NCBI GenBank assembly: GCA_030533445.1
Contig: CM060062.1
Coordinates: forward strand, 19,238,164-19,302,163
Length of the DNA stretch: 64,000 nt
Direction: 5' to 3'
From: Cyprinodon diabolis
Lineage: Eukaryota > Chordata > Actinopteri > Cyprinodontiformes > Cyprinodontidae
The position numbers and the translations under genes were made by a program. The notes under the pieces are model-generated. The model was not told where the DNA came from. It ran no database searches and worked only from the letters and a program-made list of their open reading frames with translations. Positions within the stretch are counted from its first letter, which is position 1. Every line of letters begins with the position of its first letter. Below, in pieces: positions 47,304-61,242 of this stretch.

Positions 47304-50300
47304 GTGAGTACTCTGCTTTCTTTTTTTTCTCTCTATTTTTTTTTTTGGTTTTTGTAAAATGTGTTTTATTAGCTGACAGTTTAAGGTGTGACTTTTTATC
47401 TCTGGTTAAATATAAAGAAAGAGTTACAGAGGGAGAGAGAGGGAGAGAGGAAGCTGTTTATGATTTAACAATGTACCAGCTCTGTACGTTTACCCAGGTC
47501 TCCCAACACCCTTATTTATAGCTCTTTGACAGCACCCAAAGGTGACTGCAATATCAAATATGAGTGGTCGTTTTTCCAGCACACAGCTCGTGATGATGTG
47601 AGACATATAGCACACATGTGAGGAAACTTCACAAAGCAAGTTTCATTTTCTCCTGTCAGGGTGTGTGTTTATTCTAGGACCGGCATTACTCCCTATTAGG
47701 GGAGGTTTTTTTTTCTCCTTTTCATTATAATTAAATGTCATAATGTCCCTCCTTTTATTTTCCTGCTCTTTCTCTTCCTTATTTTTTTTCTTAATTAGAA
47801 AAATACAAAGTACAGGTATGATCGCTTTGACCCACAGAGACGCTGGCAATGCCAGAAGGGCAGCCTGAATGGCCTGAGGGTTTGTTGCCAAGGGGACGAA
47901 GCAAACAAATTGTTGTGCTGCTTATGTTGTCACACATGTAAAGGAAAGCTCACACCTTTCAGCTACCTCTATTTAGTACTGCCATATTAACAGTAAATAA
48001 AAAGCAATTACATTTTAGATAAAAGAAGCATGAACAATTACTTTTTAAGATTTGTGTATAGAGAAAGTTAAAATATGGAAGGTAATTGTAATATTAAATG
48101 TTAAATTCAGCAGCTGCCAGGTTTTTAAAATTGCGAACGCTTAAAAAGACGCACATGTCCCGTTGTAACTGGATTACACTTTGTAAGCCTCATTCACTTC
48201 TCTCCGAGGTACTTGCAGGAGCATTTTAGATGAGAATATGTTTATGCATGCTTGTGTGTGCTTTAAAATAACTCATATTATAAGATAGCATTAATGTGTT
48301 GCTTGTTCCATTCACTACTAAAGTTTATTTGGGACATTTTCATTTTAGCTCTCTTTCATATCATCTGTCCTGTTTATAAAATGGTTAATTTGAAAATATT
48401 TAGGAAAATATTATATTTTTCTATTATAATAAATAATATTAATATGAAATGGAAAAAATATACATTTGAAAATATTTAAATACTCAACTATGACTGTTTT
48501 TCAGTATGCCCTGCTGCAGGTTTTTATTTAAGATATCTATAATTAATTTATATCACTTTTTTTGGACCTTGCTACTACTGCACATTGACTTTAACTAATT
48601 TTTTCAAATTAAAATCTTAATGTGTCAAGTAGAATAACAGTCAGCATAGAGATACTGTTCAGCAGATCCCCGTCACCAGCGATGGCGCGTTATTTTTGCT
48701 CTTTAAGTTGACTTGCTTCGTCTATTGAAATAACAAACAAGTTCAACTGTTATTGAGACACTCCCTAATTTCAAACTTTTTGTGGCCATGGAAAATGTTT
48801 TTCTGATCTCTTATGAGTCATAATGTTGATTGCCTTTTTTCCTCACTGACTTGTCTCATTAACCCCTTTGTGGCACCTCTCCATCGTTTATGGCCCTCCA
48901 CGAAAAAAAAGAGAAATGGGTGAGAAAAAAAACAAGCCCAGGTCTGAAGGGCCTCAATAACCTTTTATCACAATTTAGCAATAACCTGAATCAATTTGAT
49001 GTCTTAAGCAATAAAGTATGCTGTTGCACTCCTCTTTCTGCTGCTCCTTGGATGACAGTAAATTTACATTTTTTAATTAAACTAGCCCGGAATTTTTGTT
49101 AGGGGGCCGGGTCGGGCTAATGGAAATGTTGTGTACAGCAGATTAACAGAGTTTTGAAATAAATTTAACTGGGAGACGTTTGGAGAAAAAAAATGGTGGG
49201 GGGGTTTGGAAAAAAAAATAATACGAGTCATTGTCTTTAACCTCTTTGGTGCCGATTCCTCCTGGGGGATCCTCGTATTCTAAGGAGCCTTGTCAGGGAA
49301 GAGTGCTCCTCAGCAACAAGGTGATTAGTATCGCCTCGTCACCCGAGCAAAAACACTCACGCTTTTACTCATTTATTACCTTGTTTTAACAAAACATTTC
49401 TTTTTTTCTGGTAATGTATTTAAACAATGTAGTAATTTAGTCATTTGTAAAATCATTACAAAGCCCTCGCTACTAGTATTTTCGTTTTATTGTTTAGTAT
49501 GTTAAAAATATCTGTATTTTATGAGATTATTTTAAAATGAAACCATAACATTTAAGCTAAGCTGCACTGATTTGCAAACTGTTTGTGTAGTTTTATGGGG
49601 TGCTGTGAGCATTTGATTGATGTTACATGGGGCTTTGTATGCATGTGTGTGTGTGGGGTGTGTGTGCCTGCCTGGTTTTGCCGAGTGATGGGGTAGAGAA
49701 GGAGAGGACACACACATGTGTTGCGGCAGGGAGGTGTGTGTGTGTGTGTGTATCTTGACTGAACACAAACTGCATCATCAGACGCAGACCCCGATCAACA
49801 TAATTACCTTAACCCCACTCTTTTTATTCTGAAATCGTTCCAACTGGTCCTTTTTTTGGGGGTGAGGGGGGTGAGGTGGGGGTGACAGGAAGAGGAAACA
49901 TCAGAGATCAAATGATCAAATAAACTACAGATGCACGTGGGCTGGCCATGCTTCGTGCCGCCGCAGAAACCAAAAGTGTTCAGGGGGGTACTTGATATGG
50001 GCCAGGAACAAGGCAAGAGGCATCACCACCCCCTTTCTTCACTCCTGTGCACTCATGCAGTGGCCAGAACCTAATTAAAACCTCAAAGCTCCCCGTCACC
50101 AATCTGGAGTAATGGCCTAATTAATACTTGGTGAAGAAATATTCCAGAATGATAAACAGGTTGCACCCGGGGTCTTCGCTGGCTTTATTATCTAAAATTT
50201 TACAGCTAAAGTTAGATAACCTGGATCATACGTATTTGTTAAATAAATACAATTAAATCTGATGAAAAATAATATGACAAAAAATAAGTTATTCCAATTT

Positions 50301-51929
50301 TTACGCCCAAGAAAGCATTTTCTTTGACATCTTAATTCTCAGTGCAATCCGCAAACTTACTTTTTATGTGGAGTGATAGAAAAAAAAAAGCTCTTCAACT
50401 TTTTCCCTTTTCAACTCCATATCCCAATCTAACATATGAAATTATAATTTCATGCAAAAATCAGGAAGTAGAATAATCGCTAGTAGTTGATATGCTTTAT
50501 AAGAGAGGGGAGAAAAAGGGGAAAAATGAAGAGGTAATTAGCAGAGTGGAAGACTTTAAGACGTTTGTCTGAAAGCGCAGTCTCAACTGGCCATGAATGA
50601 ATTTGCATGCTTCGCTTATCGAGGCACACTTATTAGGCCGGCTGAAAGAGACATTAAGCCGGCACAAAATGTGGCGTCTAATCCTTTTAAATGTGGCGAA
50701 GGGGTCTTTAAGGTGTGAAAACAGCCCATACGTGTACAAAGCGGGCAGTGGGATGAGACTTCCACGGGAAAGAAAGCAGGAAGTGATTGGCACTGTTAAT
50801 AAATGAATTGTTTATCTGTTGACCCGCTTATCTCAGGGATAAAAACGGCAGGTGGGGTCAGACTGATCCAAGATAACAACGGAAAGACACCTTGCATGGC
50901 CCAATATCAACCATTTTTCCTTTTCCTTTTTTTTTTTTTTTTTAGGGGGGGGGTTTAGTTAATCGTACAACACACAAGTGATAAAAAATAAAGTTAAATG
51001 AAAGTATAGAGGAGTGGGTGTCAGAGCAAATCTGCCTTCTCACTTAGGTGCCGTGTACATTTCTCAGTTTCACTTCTCTGCCACCTTTTCTTTGACAGGA
51101 ATTCAAGACGTGTTTGAGAGAAAATACCATGAGAACTTTTTATTTTTTTCCCAACCTTTAACAAGTCTTAAACAAATATTTGTAGCATCAAGGAACAGAG
51201 GCAATAATCCTGTCCTGTACTGTCACCGATTGTGAACAGAAGTGTTTTGCCCATTCGTTGTTTTAAATATGGCCGTATGGCTCTCTACCCAGGGCAAAAT
51301 TATAAGCGGGGTGATGCAATGGTTAAAAAAACAAAAATGCCTTATTGCCATGTATGTTATGCACACAGTAGATGATCTAAGAAAATATATTCCTTCAATG
51401 TAGTTTGTTGATGATGCGGAAACTGCTAGATTAAAGGACTATTTTTACTTTTTTTTCTAAGAATCTAGGCTAAATTGAATCATCTATAGTCCAAAATTCA
51501 AAAGTGGTACAGTAAAAATTGACAAAGATTACACAAAAAGAGAAATGGAAGAGAATTTAAATGGATTTAAACCTTATTATTTTGTGAAAATGCACAAAAA
51601 TTTGTTTAAGACCTTAGAGACAAGCATGATATATATATGTACATACATACATATAGTTATATATATATGTATGTGTGTGTGTGTGTGTGCGTTTTCATGT
51701 GACATTCTATTCACTTGGGTCGGTAGCAGGCAGCACCAGCAATAATTACTGTCTATACATGATAAATCTGAAGCCCAGCTGTTCACTTCTGTCACAACAG
51801 AAAGAGAGGAGAGGAGGAGGTGGGGGAAAGATGGGGAAGAGTTTAGGAGCGTGCAGTTTGTCGGATTTCTTCCTTTTTTTTTAAAACTCTGTAACTTGAT
51901 AGGATTACACACCTGTTAAGAGGCTGTTA
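47304..51929. promoter_or_regulatory. Intronic sequence with an enhancer-like block at 50500-50830
   Basis: 50500-50830 is repeat-free and motif-dense: GGTAATTAGCAGAG, an ATTTGCAT POU octamer at about 50600, TTATTAGGCCGGC and ATTAAGCCGGC a few turns apart, and AATGTGGCG twice. 49240-49360 is also balanced. The rest is AT-rich with GT-rich runs (49640-49752, 51633-51690) and poly-T at 50926-50943. No exon is supported. Confidence 0.33.
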
Positions 51930-52133
51930 GCAGAACAGTTGGCAGTTTCAGACCCAAGGCTTAGCCTTTTTGCCGTCCATTCTGCGCGCCCTTTTGAGGA
52001 TTTTCTACCCTCAAAAGGGAGCAAACACTCTCGCCGTGTTTGTAGAGAGTCTGTTTCTCCGGGCAAGGAGAGGAGAGGGCTCCTTCCGATACGCGAGGGA
52101 TCTGATGCTAGAGTGCGTACGCTACATTTCTCT
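51930..52133 (+). other. GC-rich segment with an 11-bp hairpin and a donor-like end; possible leader exon
   Basis: The segment is markedly richer in CpG than its flanks. CCCTTTTGAGG (51989-51999) pairs perfectly with CCTCAAAAGGG (52009-52019) across a 9-base loop. It ends at TCTCT|GTAAGTG, a good splice donor, just before a (TG)n run. The 122-codon frame over it (51939-52307) runs through the donor into the TG repeat, so I do not call it coding. Confidence 0.25.
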
Positions 52134-52134
52134 G

Positions 52135-52166
52135 TAAGTGTGTGTGTGTGTGTGTGTGTGTGTGTT
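52135..52166. repeat. (TG)n microsatellite, about 30 bp
   Basis: About 14 uninterrupted TG units directly follow a donor-like GTAAG. UG-rich tracts downstream of donors can bind splicing regulators of the CELF/TDP-43 type, but no functional claim is made. Confidence 0.9.
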
Positions 52167-55100
52167 AGGATGAGGCCCGTTCAGTTGACAATCTCTACTT
52201 CTCCCTTTCAACAAGAGTTGTTCTGCGCCAGCAGTTGTCGCTCCTCTCTCCAGCTTCAGCCATATAGACAAGCGTCTGAGAAAGTTGTCAGCCAACAAAG
52301 ACTTTGAATCAATTTGCTTTTTTAAGGCTGGGAGACAGGTGTTCCCAGAATAAAATGTTCAAATACAGGTTAAACCAGACGATATGAATGATTAAGGGTT
52401 AGGTTGAGGGATTTTTGTGCATATTTTCAGGAGTGCCAAACCTGTGCCTTCAATTGAACATACTTTAGAGAGGAGTGGAGAAATGAGTAATGCACAAAAT
52501 TTGCTGCTTGTTATCTCTTGTTAGGTTATTATTCCACTTACAGTTCGAAGACTATCTTAACTGAGGAGTCTAGTTCTGAAAATTGGTGACGATCATCAGA
52601 CTCAGGGAATCAAATCACAGTTGGTTGTTTGTGCCTCGTCGGTGCAGTGTGCCTCACTGCCTTTTTTGGCCTTCAGCAGACACCCAGCTCTCAAGCTTCG
52701 TCACTTTCTGCCGGTCCTCAGCACCTGTTCTCCTATTGTGCTGGAATTTTCTATATTTGGCACGAAGGATTGGACTGCCTCAATTTATGTCTAGGTCACT
52801 GGTTGTGATAGTCAGAAAGTAGCCATCTTTATAATCTCTTTTCTCCGTTTTCTTCTTTTCCTTTGATGCCCCTTGGGTTTGCTTTTCGTGAGACGACAAA
52901 AGCATCAAACATGATTCAACCAGAGAGAACTGTAAAAGGTTTCTCACCAGGGTTTCTAAATGTCATGTTTTTCCTTGCATTATTATTGACACGTTGCATT
53001 GCAAGGGGTGTAAATTATCTTCCCTCTGAAGCACAGGAGGAATAAAAAAGAGCAAAGTTGATAGATATCTCAGACTAACTTTTAATTGTTCTGATATGCA
53101 ATCACAAAATGACAATAAAACCGGAGCAGGGCCACCTTAAAAGCTTTATCTCTCCTACTCTATGCCCAAAGTGTCATGTCTATAACGGCACCACCTGATC
53201 TACAGAGTAAAATAACCACTTATTGTTTGGACAATGTTGGAGCCCCCCTCCCACCCTACCCCACCCCGACGCTCATCCAGCCCTCCCCACCGCTGCTTCT
53301 CTCACCTCTCCCTTGATTCATTTCACCCACTGTCCTCGGCTGCTGGAAAATGGCGTTAATTTTTTTATTACCTGTTTGACTCTCCAGCCTTATTACTGTA
53401 GCCCCTTAATGTTCCCGGTAACCGTGGAAACCAGATGAATAAATGTCCGCCAAAGAAAATGAGATGATTAAACAGGTCACCCTTGCAAAACAAATTCGCT
53501 TGGTCGAGCGCAATTTGTATACCAAGCGGCTGTCTTAACAGTTTGCTAACAAGGGGATTGTTTGCCAGACTAACTGACAGAGACGGGAGGGAGGGAGGGG
53601 GGAGATGAAGATATCTGGGGAAAAAGGATATGATTGAGGAGATAATATTTTACATCACTCTGCTGTTTGTCTCAGCTCTTATTTTTCATGATAATGTGAT
53701 GATTATAAAGGATTCGAGGTCATCTTTACTGTGTTTTCCTTAAATCTTACAGTAGGACATGTTTTATGATATTTAGTTCAGGCCTTTGGAAGGTTGTGCT
53801 AAAGGTTTAGAAGCAGTTATTGTTTGTAGTGTTACTACATGGAAATATGGAAAACTTTCATGACAAGATAAGAGAATATTTCTGGAATGCTTTTGTAAAA
53901 CAAGCAACATTTTTTTTTTTGTTTAAATCTTTTAATAAAATTTTCTCAGGCATGTTCTGAAGAAACTATAACTAGTGTATTTGTTCATGATTGAGAGACT
54001 ACCTCAAGGTTGGGTTCCCTTTAAGTTGGTTTCTTTGTGTTTTCAAGCTGTGTTTTAAAGAACTACAGCTGAATTAACTTCAAAATTGAATTAGAGAGAA
54101 CCAAATTCAGCTCTTAACATTACAAAGATTGATATAGTAGATTTCTGAATCTACTAGAACTCCATAAAATATAATTTTCTCATTGAAATAACCTTTGAAT
54201 CCTTTGAAAAGTTCATAAATAGAGTTTATATAACTCCACTATGAGGTTTAGGAAGTAAAGCTTTTATAAGTGGACGCTAGATTCTGATTTGCTCGTGCCT
54301 TTTCTAAGACAAGCCATTAGCCCCATGAAGCTAACTAATTTATAAATTAGTTATATAATTATAAATGATGATGCCAGTGATATAAATTATGATGCTAAAA
54401 GTTTTTCACTATAGGTTAGATATTTTCCACCTATAACCTTTTATCAAAAGCTCACTTAAGATATTTAGACTATTTTTTAAAGCAGCCACCCTTAGTTTTT
54501 TCTGTGGGGCATTTGGTCTGTGCAGCAGTTTATATAGTTTTTCTCATTTATGTGGCAACCAATCATTACTGCTAATTGTCCTTGGGGCCATCTGTATAGA
54601 ATGACGGGTCCTCTATTGGCGCTGCAAAGGTACTGGTCATGGATTTACTAGTCCGGTAATGATATCTAACTCCTCCACACTCAGCGCAACTTCACTCGCA
54701 ACTGCAGCAATAAATATGGAGGAGGTTTTCTCTCTAAATTAAACAGTAGCCTAAACAGCATCCTGGTTTTGAAGTGTTGCAAAGCCTCTTTCCCATGATG
54801 CCCCCGCCCTTCCTCTCCCTGTCCAAGTGTAATGTTCTCATATAACTTGTTTTAGGCAGACCTCTCTGACAGCCATATAAGATGTCTGGTGTTTTCATCT
54901 GGGGAAAATAAGAGACTAAGGTTGGGCAGATTTAGCCATGCGAGGGTAGAGCAAACACGCAGACTTGGATCGGAATCAGGCCTGCGTTGCCATTCTTACC
55001 ACAAATCATAAATGTTGAGGACACGGCGGTGGTGTTGTTTATGGAAGGATGCCACGCTGCGCAACTTGAGGGTGTTGTCTGTTTGCACTGATGCACCACT

Positions 55101-58100
55101 GCCACTTACTGCCTGCTGCTTTATAACAACTTCTGCATCCCACTCAGCCTCAGCCATTTTGTCCCGTCACCAGAGTGAATCCCAAATGCTTGCCAAACAC
55201 AGGGGAGGTGGGGTTGCTGCTCATAGCTGAACAGTTTCTTCTTTAAGTTGTTCGTGGAATAGGAGATGCTGGGGTAGAGTTTTTTTTCCATTGGCAGAGG
55301 GGGTATTTCATCCCAATCCAGGGACACTATTGCTCAAAACTGAAAAGCAATTATGCATTATTGATGTTTTAATTTGTGCAAATGCCCAAGTCTTTGTTAA
55401 GTGATTATAGTGCTGGGGAGATAACAGGGGAGGTACTTCTCTATGAAACAAGAGCTGGCTTTGCAGGTTGTACTGCAAAGCCATAGGTCTAGATCTAACC
55501 ACAGTTAGTTTGTGTGTTCCCTAGAAAAGACTTGAATTTGGTTTTATAATTTTCCAAGTTTGGACATGTCTTTATCACTATCGTTAAAAATGTCAAAGCC
55601 TCATTTTAACCTTAGATTCTTTAAAATTTTCATTTAAACTGGGCTGATGATTTTCTTGATCTGGGTTAAGTTGAGATGCAAAACAAACTTTTGATATTCT
55701 TACTTTTTAAAGATGTGATTAATATGGAAAAAATCAGTCACAAACTGTGAAAAGGCTTTGACTGCGTTTGATATCGGATAATCCACAGTTTATCTGGACT
55801 AAGCTTGTTGGCATAGAAAAAAAATGATTAAAAAAAACAGTAAAATGCTGAATCACAAGCAAGCTTTATTGCTTTGCAGCTTTTATGATTTGTGGAAAAA
55901 AAAACAAAACAGTTAATAATAACCCAGCTAAGCATATTTAATGGAAAAAGTGTCAAAGTTTTGACTATATTTCAGGATATACGTGTATATATATCCTGAC
56001 TATATTTCACGTAACAAATCCAGCTTAGCAGAAAGGAAAAAAACAAACAAAACAGGATTGTTGTTTGAAGGAAGTGACAAGAGTTAATCCAAAAAATATC
56101 AACGTGTCAAAGATAAGAGGGGAAAAAAAAAATCAGCCGTTGATCTTTTGTCCTTATTTCTGCTGCACCTCTCCTGTTTATGATCTCGACTTTATAGGTC
56201 TTTTACATCCCTTATCAAAAATTATTTGATGTAAATACAGTGGAACTGACCTGAAAAAGCCCCATGTGTAAATAGCGTGTGTGTGGCCTGACTAGAAATT
56301 GACCTTGGGGGAAGAAGAAAGCAAAGTTATAATGCTTGCAAAAAAGGAAAATAAAATAATGCCCCTATCTGATAGGAGGGACTTTGGGTGAATATAAAAG
56401 AGAAAGAAAGAGAAGCAGTTTTCTTTTGCAGCAATCATTAACTCAGAACAAAGGTTATCAAGCGTGACATTTTTTTTTAAACTCTATAATTTATGTAATC
56501 ATCTGTTACAGTTACCTTTCTAGATAAACACTGATGGCAGGAAGGGGCTGAAAGCCTCCCTTTGAAGCCAACAGAGGTATACGCAGAGTATGAAGTGAGA
56601 TTAAAATAAAAGATTTTCCTCCATATCCGAGTTGATCCAATCTCCAACTACGTCTTAGATCATTGTCACCAGTGCATAAAAAACTATTCTTCACTCTATT
56701 GTGCCTTTTTGGTGAGTCTGTGATGCTTGTCCAAACGGAGGCTCCCCACACCTGCAGCTGTTCATACACCGTGTGTTCCTGCAGCACCCACCGCGTCTTT
56801 AACCTATAAATTACCCTGTATTCATCCAGTACTAAATGCATTCACTTTTGCTCCATGAATGACAATTCATAGGATAATGTCTAACTTTTTGGCTTCAACT
56901 TCAGCATTAGTCATCCTCTTTGTTCTGCGTCTTTATTCTTTGGGAAAATCTGTTGAGTGTGTGTGAAACCAAGGCTTTGCCTTTAGCTTTGAGGTCCCAG
57001 ATAGAGGTAAGACACACGTGCTGGCTCAGGCATGCGTGTATGCACCAACAGGGTGGGCTTCCCCAAGTATTTACAGCTTTATTAAGCTGTCTCATGAATC
57101 CACTCGCAGAACATGAGAATACAGAGGAAAAAAAGAAAAAAGGCCATATTATTTAGATGATTTGATGCCAATTGTGGACTACAAAACATTCAGCTTTATT
57201 GTGTGAGTAGGAAGAAAGAGCGAGAGCCAGAGGAGAGAGGAAAAAAAAGAAGTTGGCTTAGAAATTCAGAATTTCAATTAGCATACGTAATCTGAACCTG
57301 CTGGCTTTGATAGAGGCTTTTTTTTTTTTTTTTTTTTACCAAGAATACAGCAGCACTTGTAAAACATTAATTAAGCAGACTTGTTTTTTCAAAGGATGGA
57401 GATGGAGTAAAGTGTACTTTATGCAGTCCCTTTTTCACCTAACAAAAGGCAGTTACCTCACACAGGGCTGCTTCATCCAAACTGTTCGGAGTGCCAGAAA
57501 AAAAAAAGAAACAAATTGGAACTGGAAAAAAAAACAAAAAAACACAGCTGACATCGAGAGTGATGTTCTTAAAAGAGATGATATCATATGAGAACACGGG
57601 ATGTCGCAGAAGAATAGAAATGTATCCTCAGCACAGTGAAACCTTAGCTTGGCACAGGAAAAACGAGCCCCTATTTTAATGACTTTCTACTTGACAGATG
57701 ACTTTAGATCCCCTTTTGGATCACATTGCCCAGACTTTGTCTCTTACATCACCAAATCATTGATTATTAATAGTTGATATGAATTGTTAATTTACTGTAA
57801 TTTGAGGTATTTTTGCTGCACTTCTCTCAATGTAGGCAATTTTGTCTAAAAAATAAAAAGATAACTAAAAAGCCAAATGTTAAATAGTGTTTTTTTTTTT
57901 TCATGCCAATGGTTTGTGGCATAGCTTGCAGGATGTCTGTTGAGATTTCTACTCCTTTCTGCAAAAGCATAACGGATGCAAACTGGCACAAGGCTGTTGC
58001 CTATAGGGGTTCATATTTATTCAAAAGCTTTGGTTTAACTTTCCCTGATCATCATAAAATACTATTAGTTACCAATATTTATTTCAAGTAAGCAGGTAAT

Positions 58101-60239
58101 AGTTAAGATAGGAAAACAGTTCCCACAAGGCATGTTTTAATGCTTCATATCATTGTTATTTATATTAAAAGAAAAGAAAAAAGGATAAAGTCCCTATTGA
58201 ATTAGCATTTTTCCACAGCCTGTTGTGAACCTTGTCTTTGCAATGGTGCGATTAGTACACATACAGATGATACATTAAAACTGCCATAACTCGCACACCC
58301 AGCAAAGCTAAAAATCAATTGGAATGGATAGTTAAGCTGGCCCCTAAAAATCAATGAGATATTCATGTCCTTGATCACAAAGTGTCATTCATCTCAATGT
58401 TAGCAGCTGATGAGGGCTGAACACACATATGCATACTTATATTCAACACAAACATGCAGGAAATATGCACACTGGCTTTGCAGTGATCCATATAAAGTGG
58501 TATAAATATGAACCTCAAGGACAAATTTGTTTTATTAGACTTGGATCATAAATTTTTATGGGTTTTTTTGTGGATTCATCCTAATTCGGTGCTCATTTCA
58601 TTACTTTTTAAGCTGGTCAATGTAACTTACCTTGTTAGAGAAGAGGAGTCACATTTCCAACCTTATGTTTTTTGTTTTTACACCATTGCATAAGGCTGCA
58701 TTTAGAGTTATATTAGAGATGGCCTTTAATCCACCCATTACAAGATAGTAGGACACACACACACACACAAGCCCACCTACCAGCTGCCAAGGCTTTCATG
58801 TTATAAGAGAATTGGCCAAATTAAGAGGATGGAAATTCTGTTTCAAAATAGCAGTTTTGCCCCTTATTAATGCCATTAGTGTAACAGTCAGAAGGGATCA
58901 AATCAGAGGGATGACCGGAGCAACTGCCCTGTCTCTGTGCTATGATGGGATCACGTCTGGAACAATTTAGGCATTTTGTGTTGATGAGTGAAGTTCTGAA
59001 TGCTGCTTTGTCCTACAAATCAGTGTTAGATTACAAAAATCTTTATCTGTTTTTCTTTTATTTACTTCTCTGGACACATTCTTACATTTCTGGTACCTTT
59101 TAATGTTAAGTTTTTATTGTTTTAAGTCTGGCTCTAGAGTAGAAGTGCAGGATTTTTTGCCCATTTAGTGGGTTCAAAAAATAAAATAAGGGTTGGCACC
59201 CATTTGGTGCCACTCATTATTTTTCCCCCCACAAATTATTGAATATTTTTAAAATAGAAATATTTAACCAGTGACAAGTTTCTTCCCTGTAAATACATTT
59301 CAGTTGAAAACCAAATAAATACCAGACTAGTGGCGCCAGTGTTGTTTGTGTCTCTAAAACACAGTTTTGCATTGATGTAATACACCCAGTTTAAAGTCCT
59401 GGCCAACTCATTTCCTCCGGTGCGTCTTTTTCTCTGTCACATGAGCTGTAGGGACATTCCTGCCACCTACCAGATTAGAGGTTTTTTTTTTTTTATCAGA
59501 AATGTAAAAATGTTATGTATTTCTGCAATGAGTTAAAATCAACCTACCCATTAATCAAGCCCTAATGAAAATATTAATGTGGATACTGGCTTTATTTAAT
59601 GTAGATCTTCTTCCCTGGTACAGCTTTATGTCTTGAAGCGGTATTACCATCTATAGCCACAATGACCTGTTCATTGTGGACTTGCATATGTGTGGGACTG
59701 TCGTCTTAATTTCCTTTTCCACAAAGTTCTTCTTCTTTTCCTGGTATATTAGCTATGAGTTAGCAGTTGCTTGACCTTAACAGGTGGTCCACTTTATGAT
59801 TTGTCACTCTGGCAACATTTGAGAGTGTCATTCATCCCTTGAGCTAAATGCCTCAGATTTGGGGAGAGGGAGCTTTTGGAAACAGTTGTCGCATGTCAGA
59901 GACACTGAAGACTCAGAGAGACCAGGGGAACAGTTGCCCGTCTTCTTGTCGAGGTGAGAAACGATCCAGCAGCTGCCACTCAATCTCTTTTCTCCTATTT
60001 TTTTTAAACTTCCATTACTAATAAAGCAGAAAAGAGTGCTTGTGGCAACTGTAGGGGGAGGGCAAACTGGGGTCGTCCTGTCGTGTCACTCAGATCTCAC
60101 TGGTGTGTGTCCCCCTCTACACGTTCCATTATCCACCAATCATGAGCCGCATGTGGAGCGACCCCGGTTGAGGACTTTCCTTTCTCGACGTATTTTTTAC
60201 GTTCTGTGTTCTAAAACTCTTTCTGTTCTCTGTTGTTCA
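52167..60239. promoter_or_regulatory. Intronic sequence with enhancer-like blocks at 53340-53600 and 58780-58970
   Basis: 53340-53600 is repeat-free, with GGCGTTAATTTTTTTATTAC, CGGTAACCGTGGAAACC and GATGATTAAACAGGTCACC, ending in a G-rich run (53585-53602, GGGAGGGAGGGAGGGGGG). 58780-58970 has CCAAATTAAGAGG, CTTATTAATGCCATTAGTG and GGGATCACGTCTGG, preceded by an (AC)8 run at about 58754-58769. 54332-54353 is a perfect 22-bp palindrome. 59185-59350 resembles an old repeat also glimpsed at 42075-42240. No exon is supported. Confidence 0.3.
54332..54353. repeat. Perfect 22-bp AT-rich palindrome
   Basis: TAACTAATTTA followed directly by its complement TAAATTAGTTA. Its AT-rich composition makes chance more likely than for the 41797 palindrome. 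Confidence 0.85.
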
Positions 60240-61118
60240 TGAAAAAAATGTTGCATTCATCTTTCAGCGTTTTGCTCTGTCTTTTTCTTCTTCTACTTCT
60301 GCTCTGCGTCCCTTTTCTCTTTCTCCCCCCCCCCCCCCCCCCCCCCCCCTTCCTCTCCCCACCTCCGCCTCAATCCATCTGCATCATGTCGATCTGTCAG
60401 ACTGCCAGTGTCTGTTCCAATTAGATTCCACTTAATACACGTAACCTCGATTAACACGCAATCAAGCCCAGATAAATCACGTCCTTTAAGTCCCTCCTCT
60501 GTCTTCTCCTGTGTTGCTTTGCATCACTCAGTTTTCTCACCCAACAAGCTCTCGTTGCTACAGCAGTTCTGTAAAATTGTTTAGAATCAGGAGGTTGAGA
60601 AAAAGAACATTTGAAGATGGGAATATGATTGTATGTTCAGACTTTTTTTTCGTATAGCGTTAGCCAAATGTTGTATATTTTTTTCACTAGAAAAGGGTCC
60701 TTGCTTTCCTATTACTTTCCAATTTGTGTCTGTCCGTCTTTAACATGTCCATCTATCCTTTTCCTTTATTTGTTGTGCCATCCCATATTTACTACTCGTG
60801 TGTCCCTCCTGCCTACATTCTGTCCTTCCATCCTTCTGTGAGAAGTTTCCCCTTCAGCTATTTGTTTTTCTTCACTCCTTGAATGCTACCTCCATAAATT
60901 GTTTCCTTTGTCCTGTTTTCCCTCCTATTTCTCTTTCCTTCACATGTTCTCCCTTCTCTTATTCCTTATCCTTTCTTCCTTACCTAATTTCTTATTTCAC
61001 ACATTGTGTGATTCTCTAATGCTTTTCCCATGTCCTCGCTTTCATTATTTGCTTATGTCCTGAACTATTTCTGTATATCCATCTGTCTTTCCTTTTGTTC
61101 TTCCTTCTTCCTACAGTT

Positions 61119-61209
<91 letters not shown>

Positions 61210-61210
61210 G

Positions 61211-61242
<32 letters not shown>

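Noticed and set aside
47243..47521. 92-codon frame starting MSNIMKV
   Set aside because: That start is a TTG codon and the frame runs through a consensus splice donor into intron-like T-rich sequence; only the ATG at 47255 up to 47303 was kept as a weak exon candidate.
51989..52019. Rho-independent terminator-like hairpin
   Set aside because: The context is vertebrate intron and the stem is not GC-rich with a following T-run; bacterial termination does not apply.
51939..52307. 122-codon plus-strand frame
   Set aside because: It contains a translated TG microsatellite and no domain; a leader exon ending at 52133 seems at least as likely as coding.
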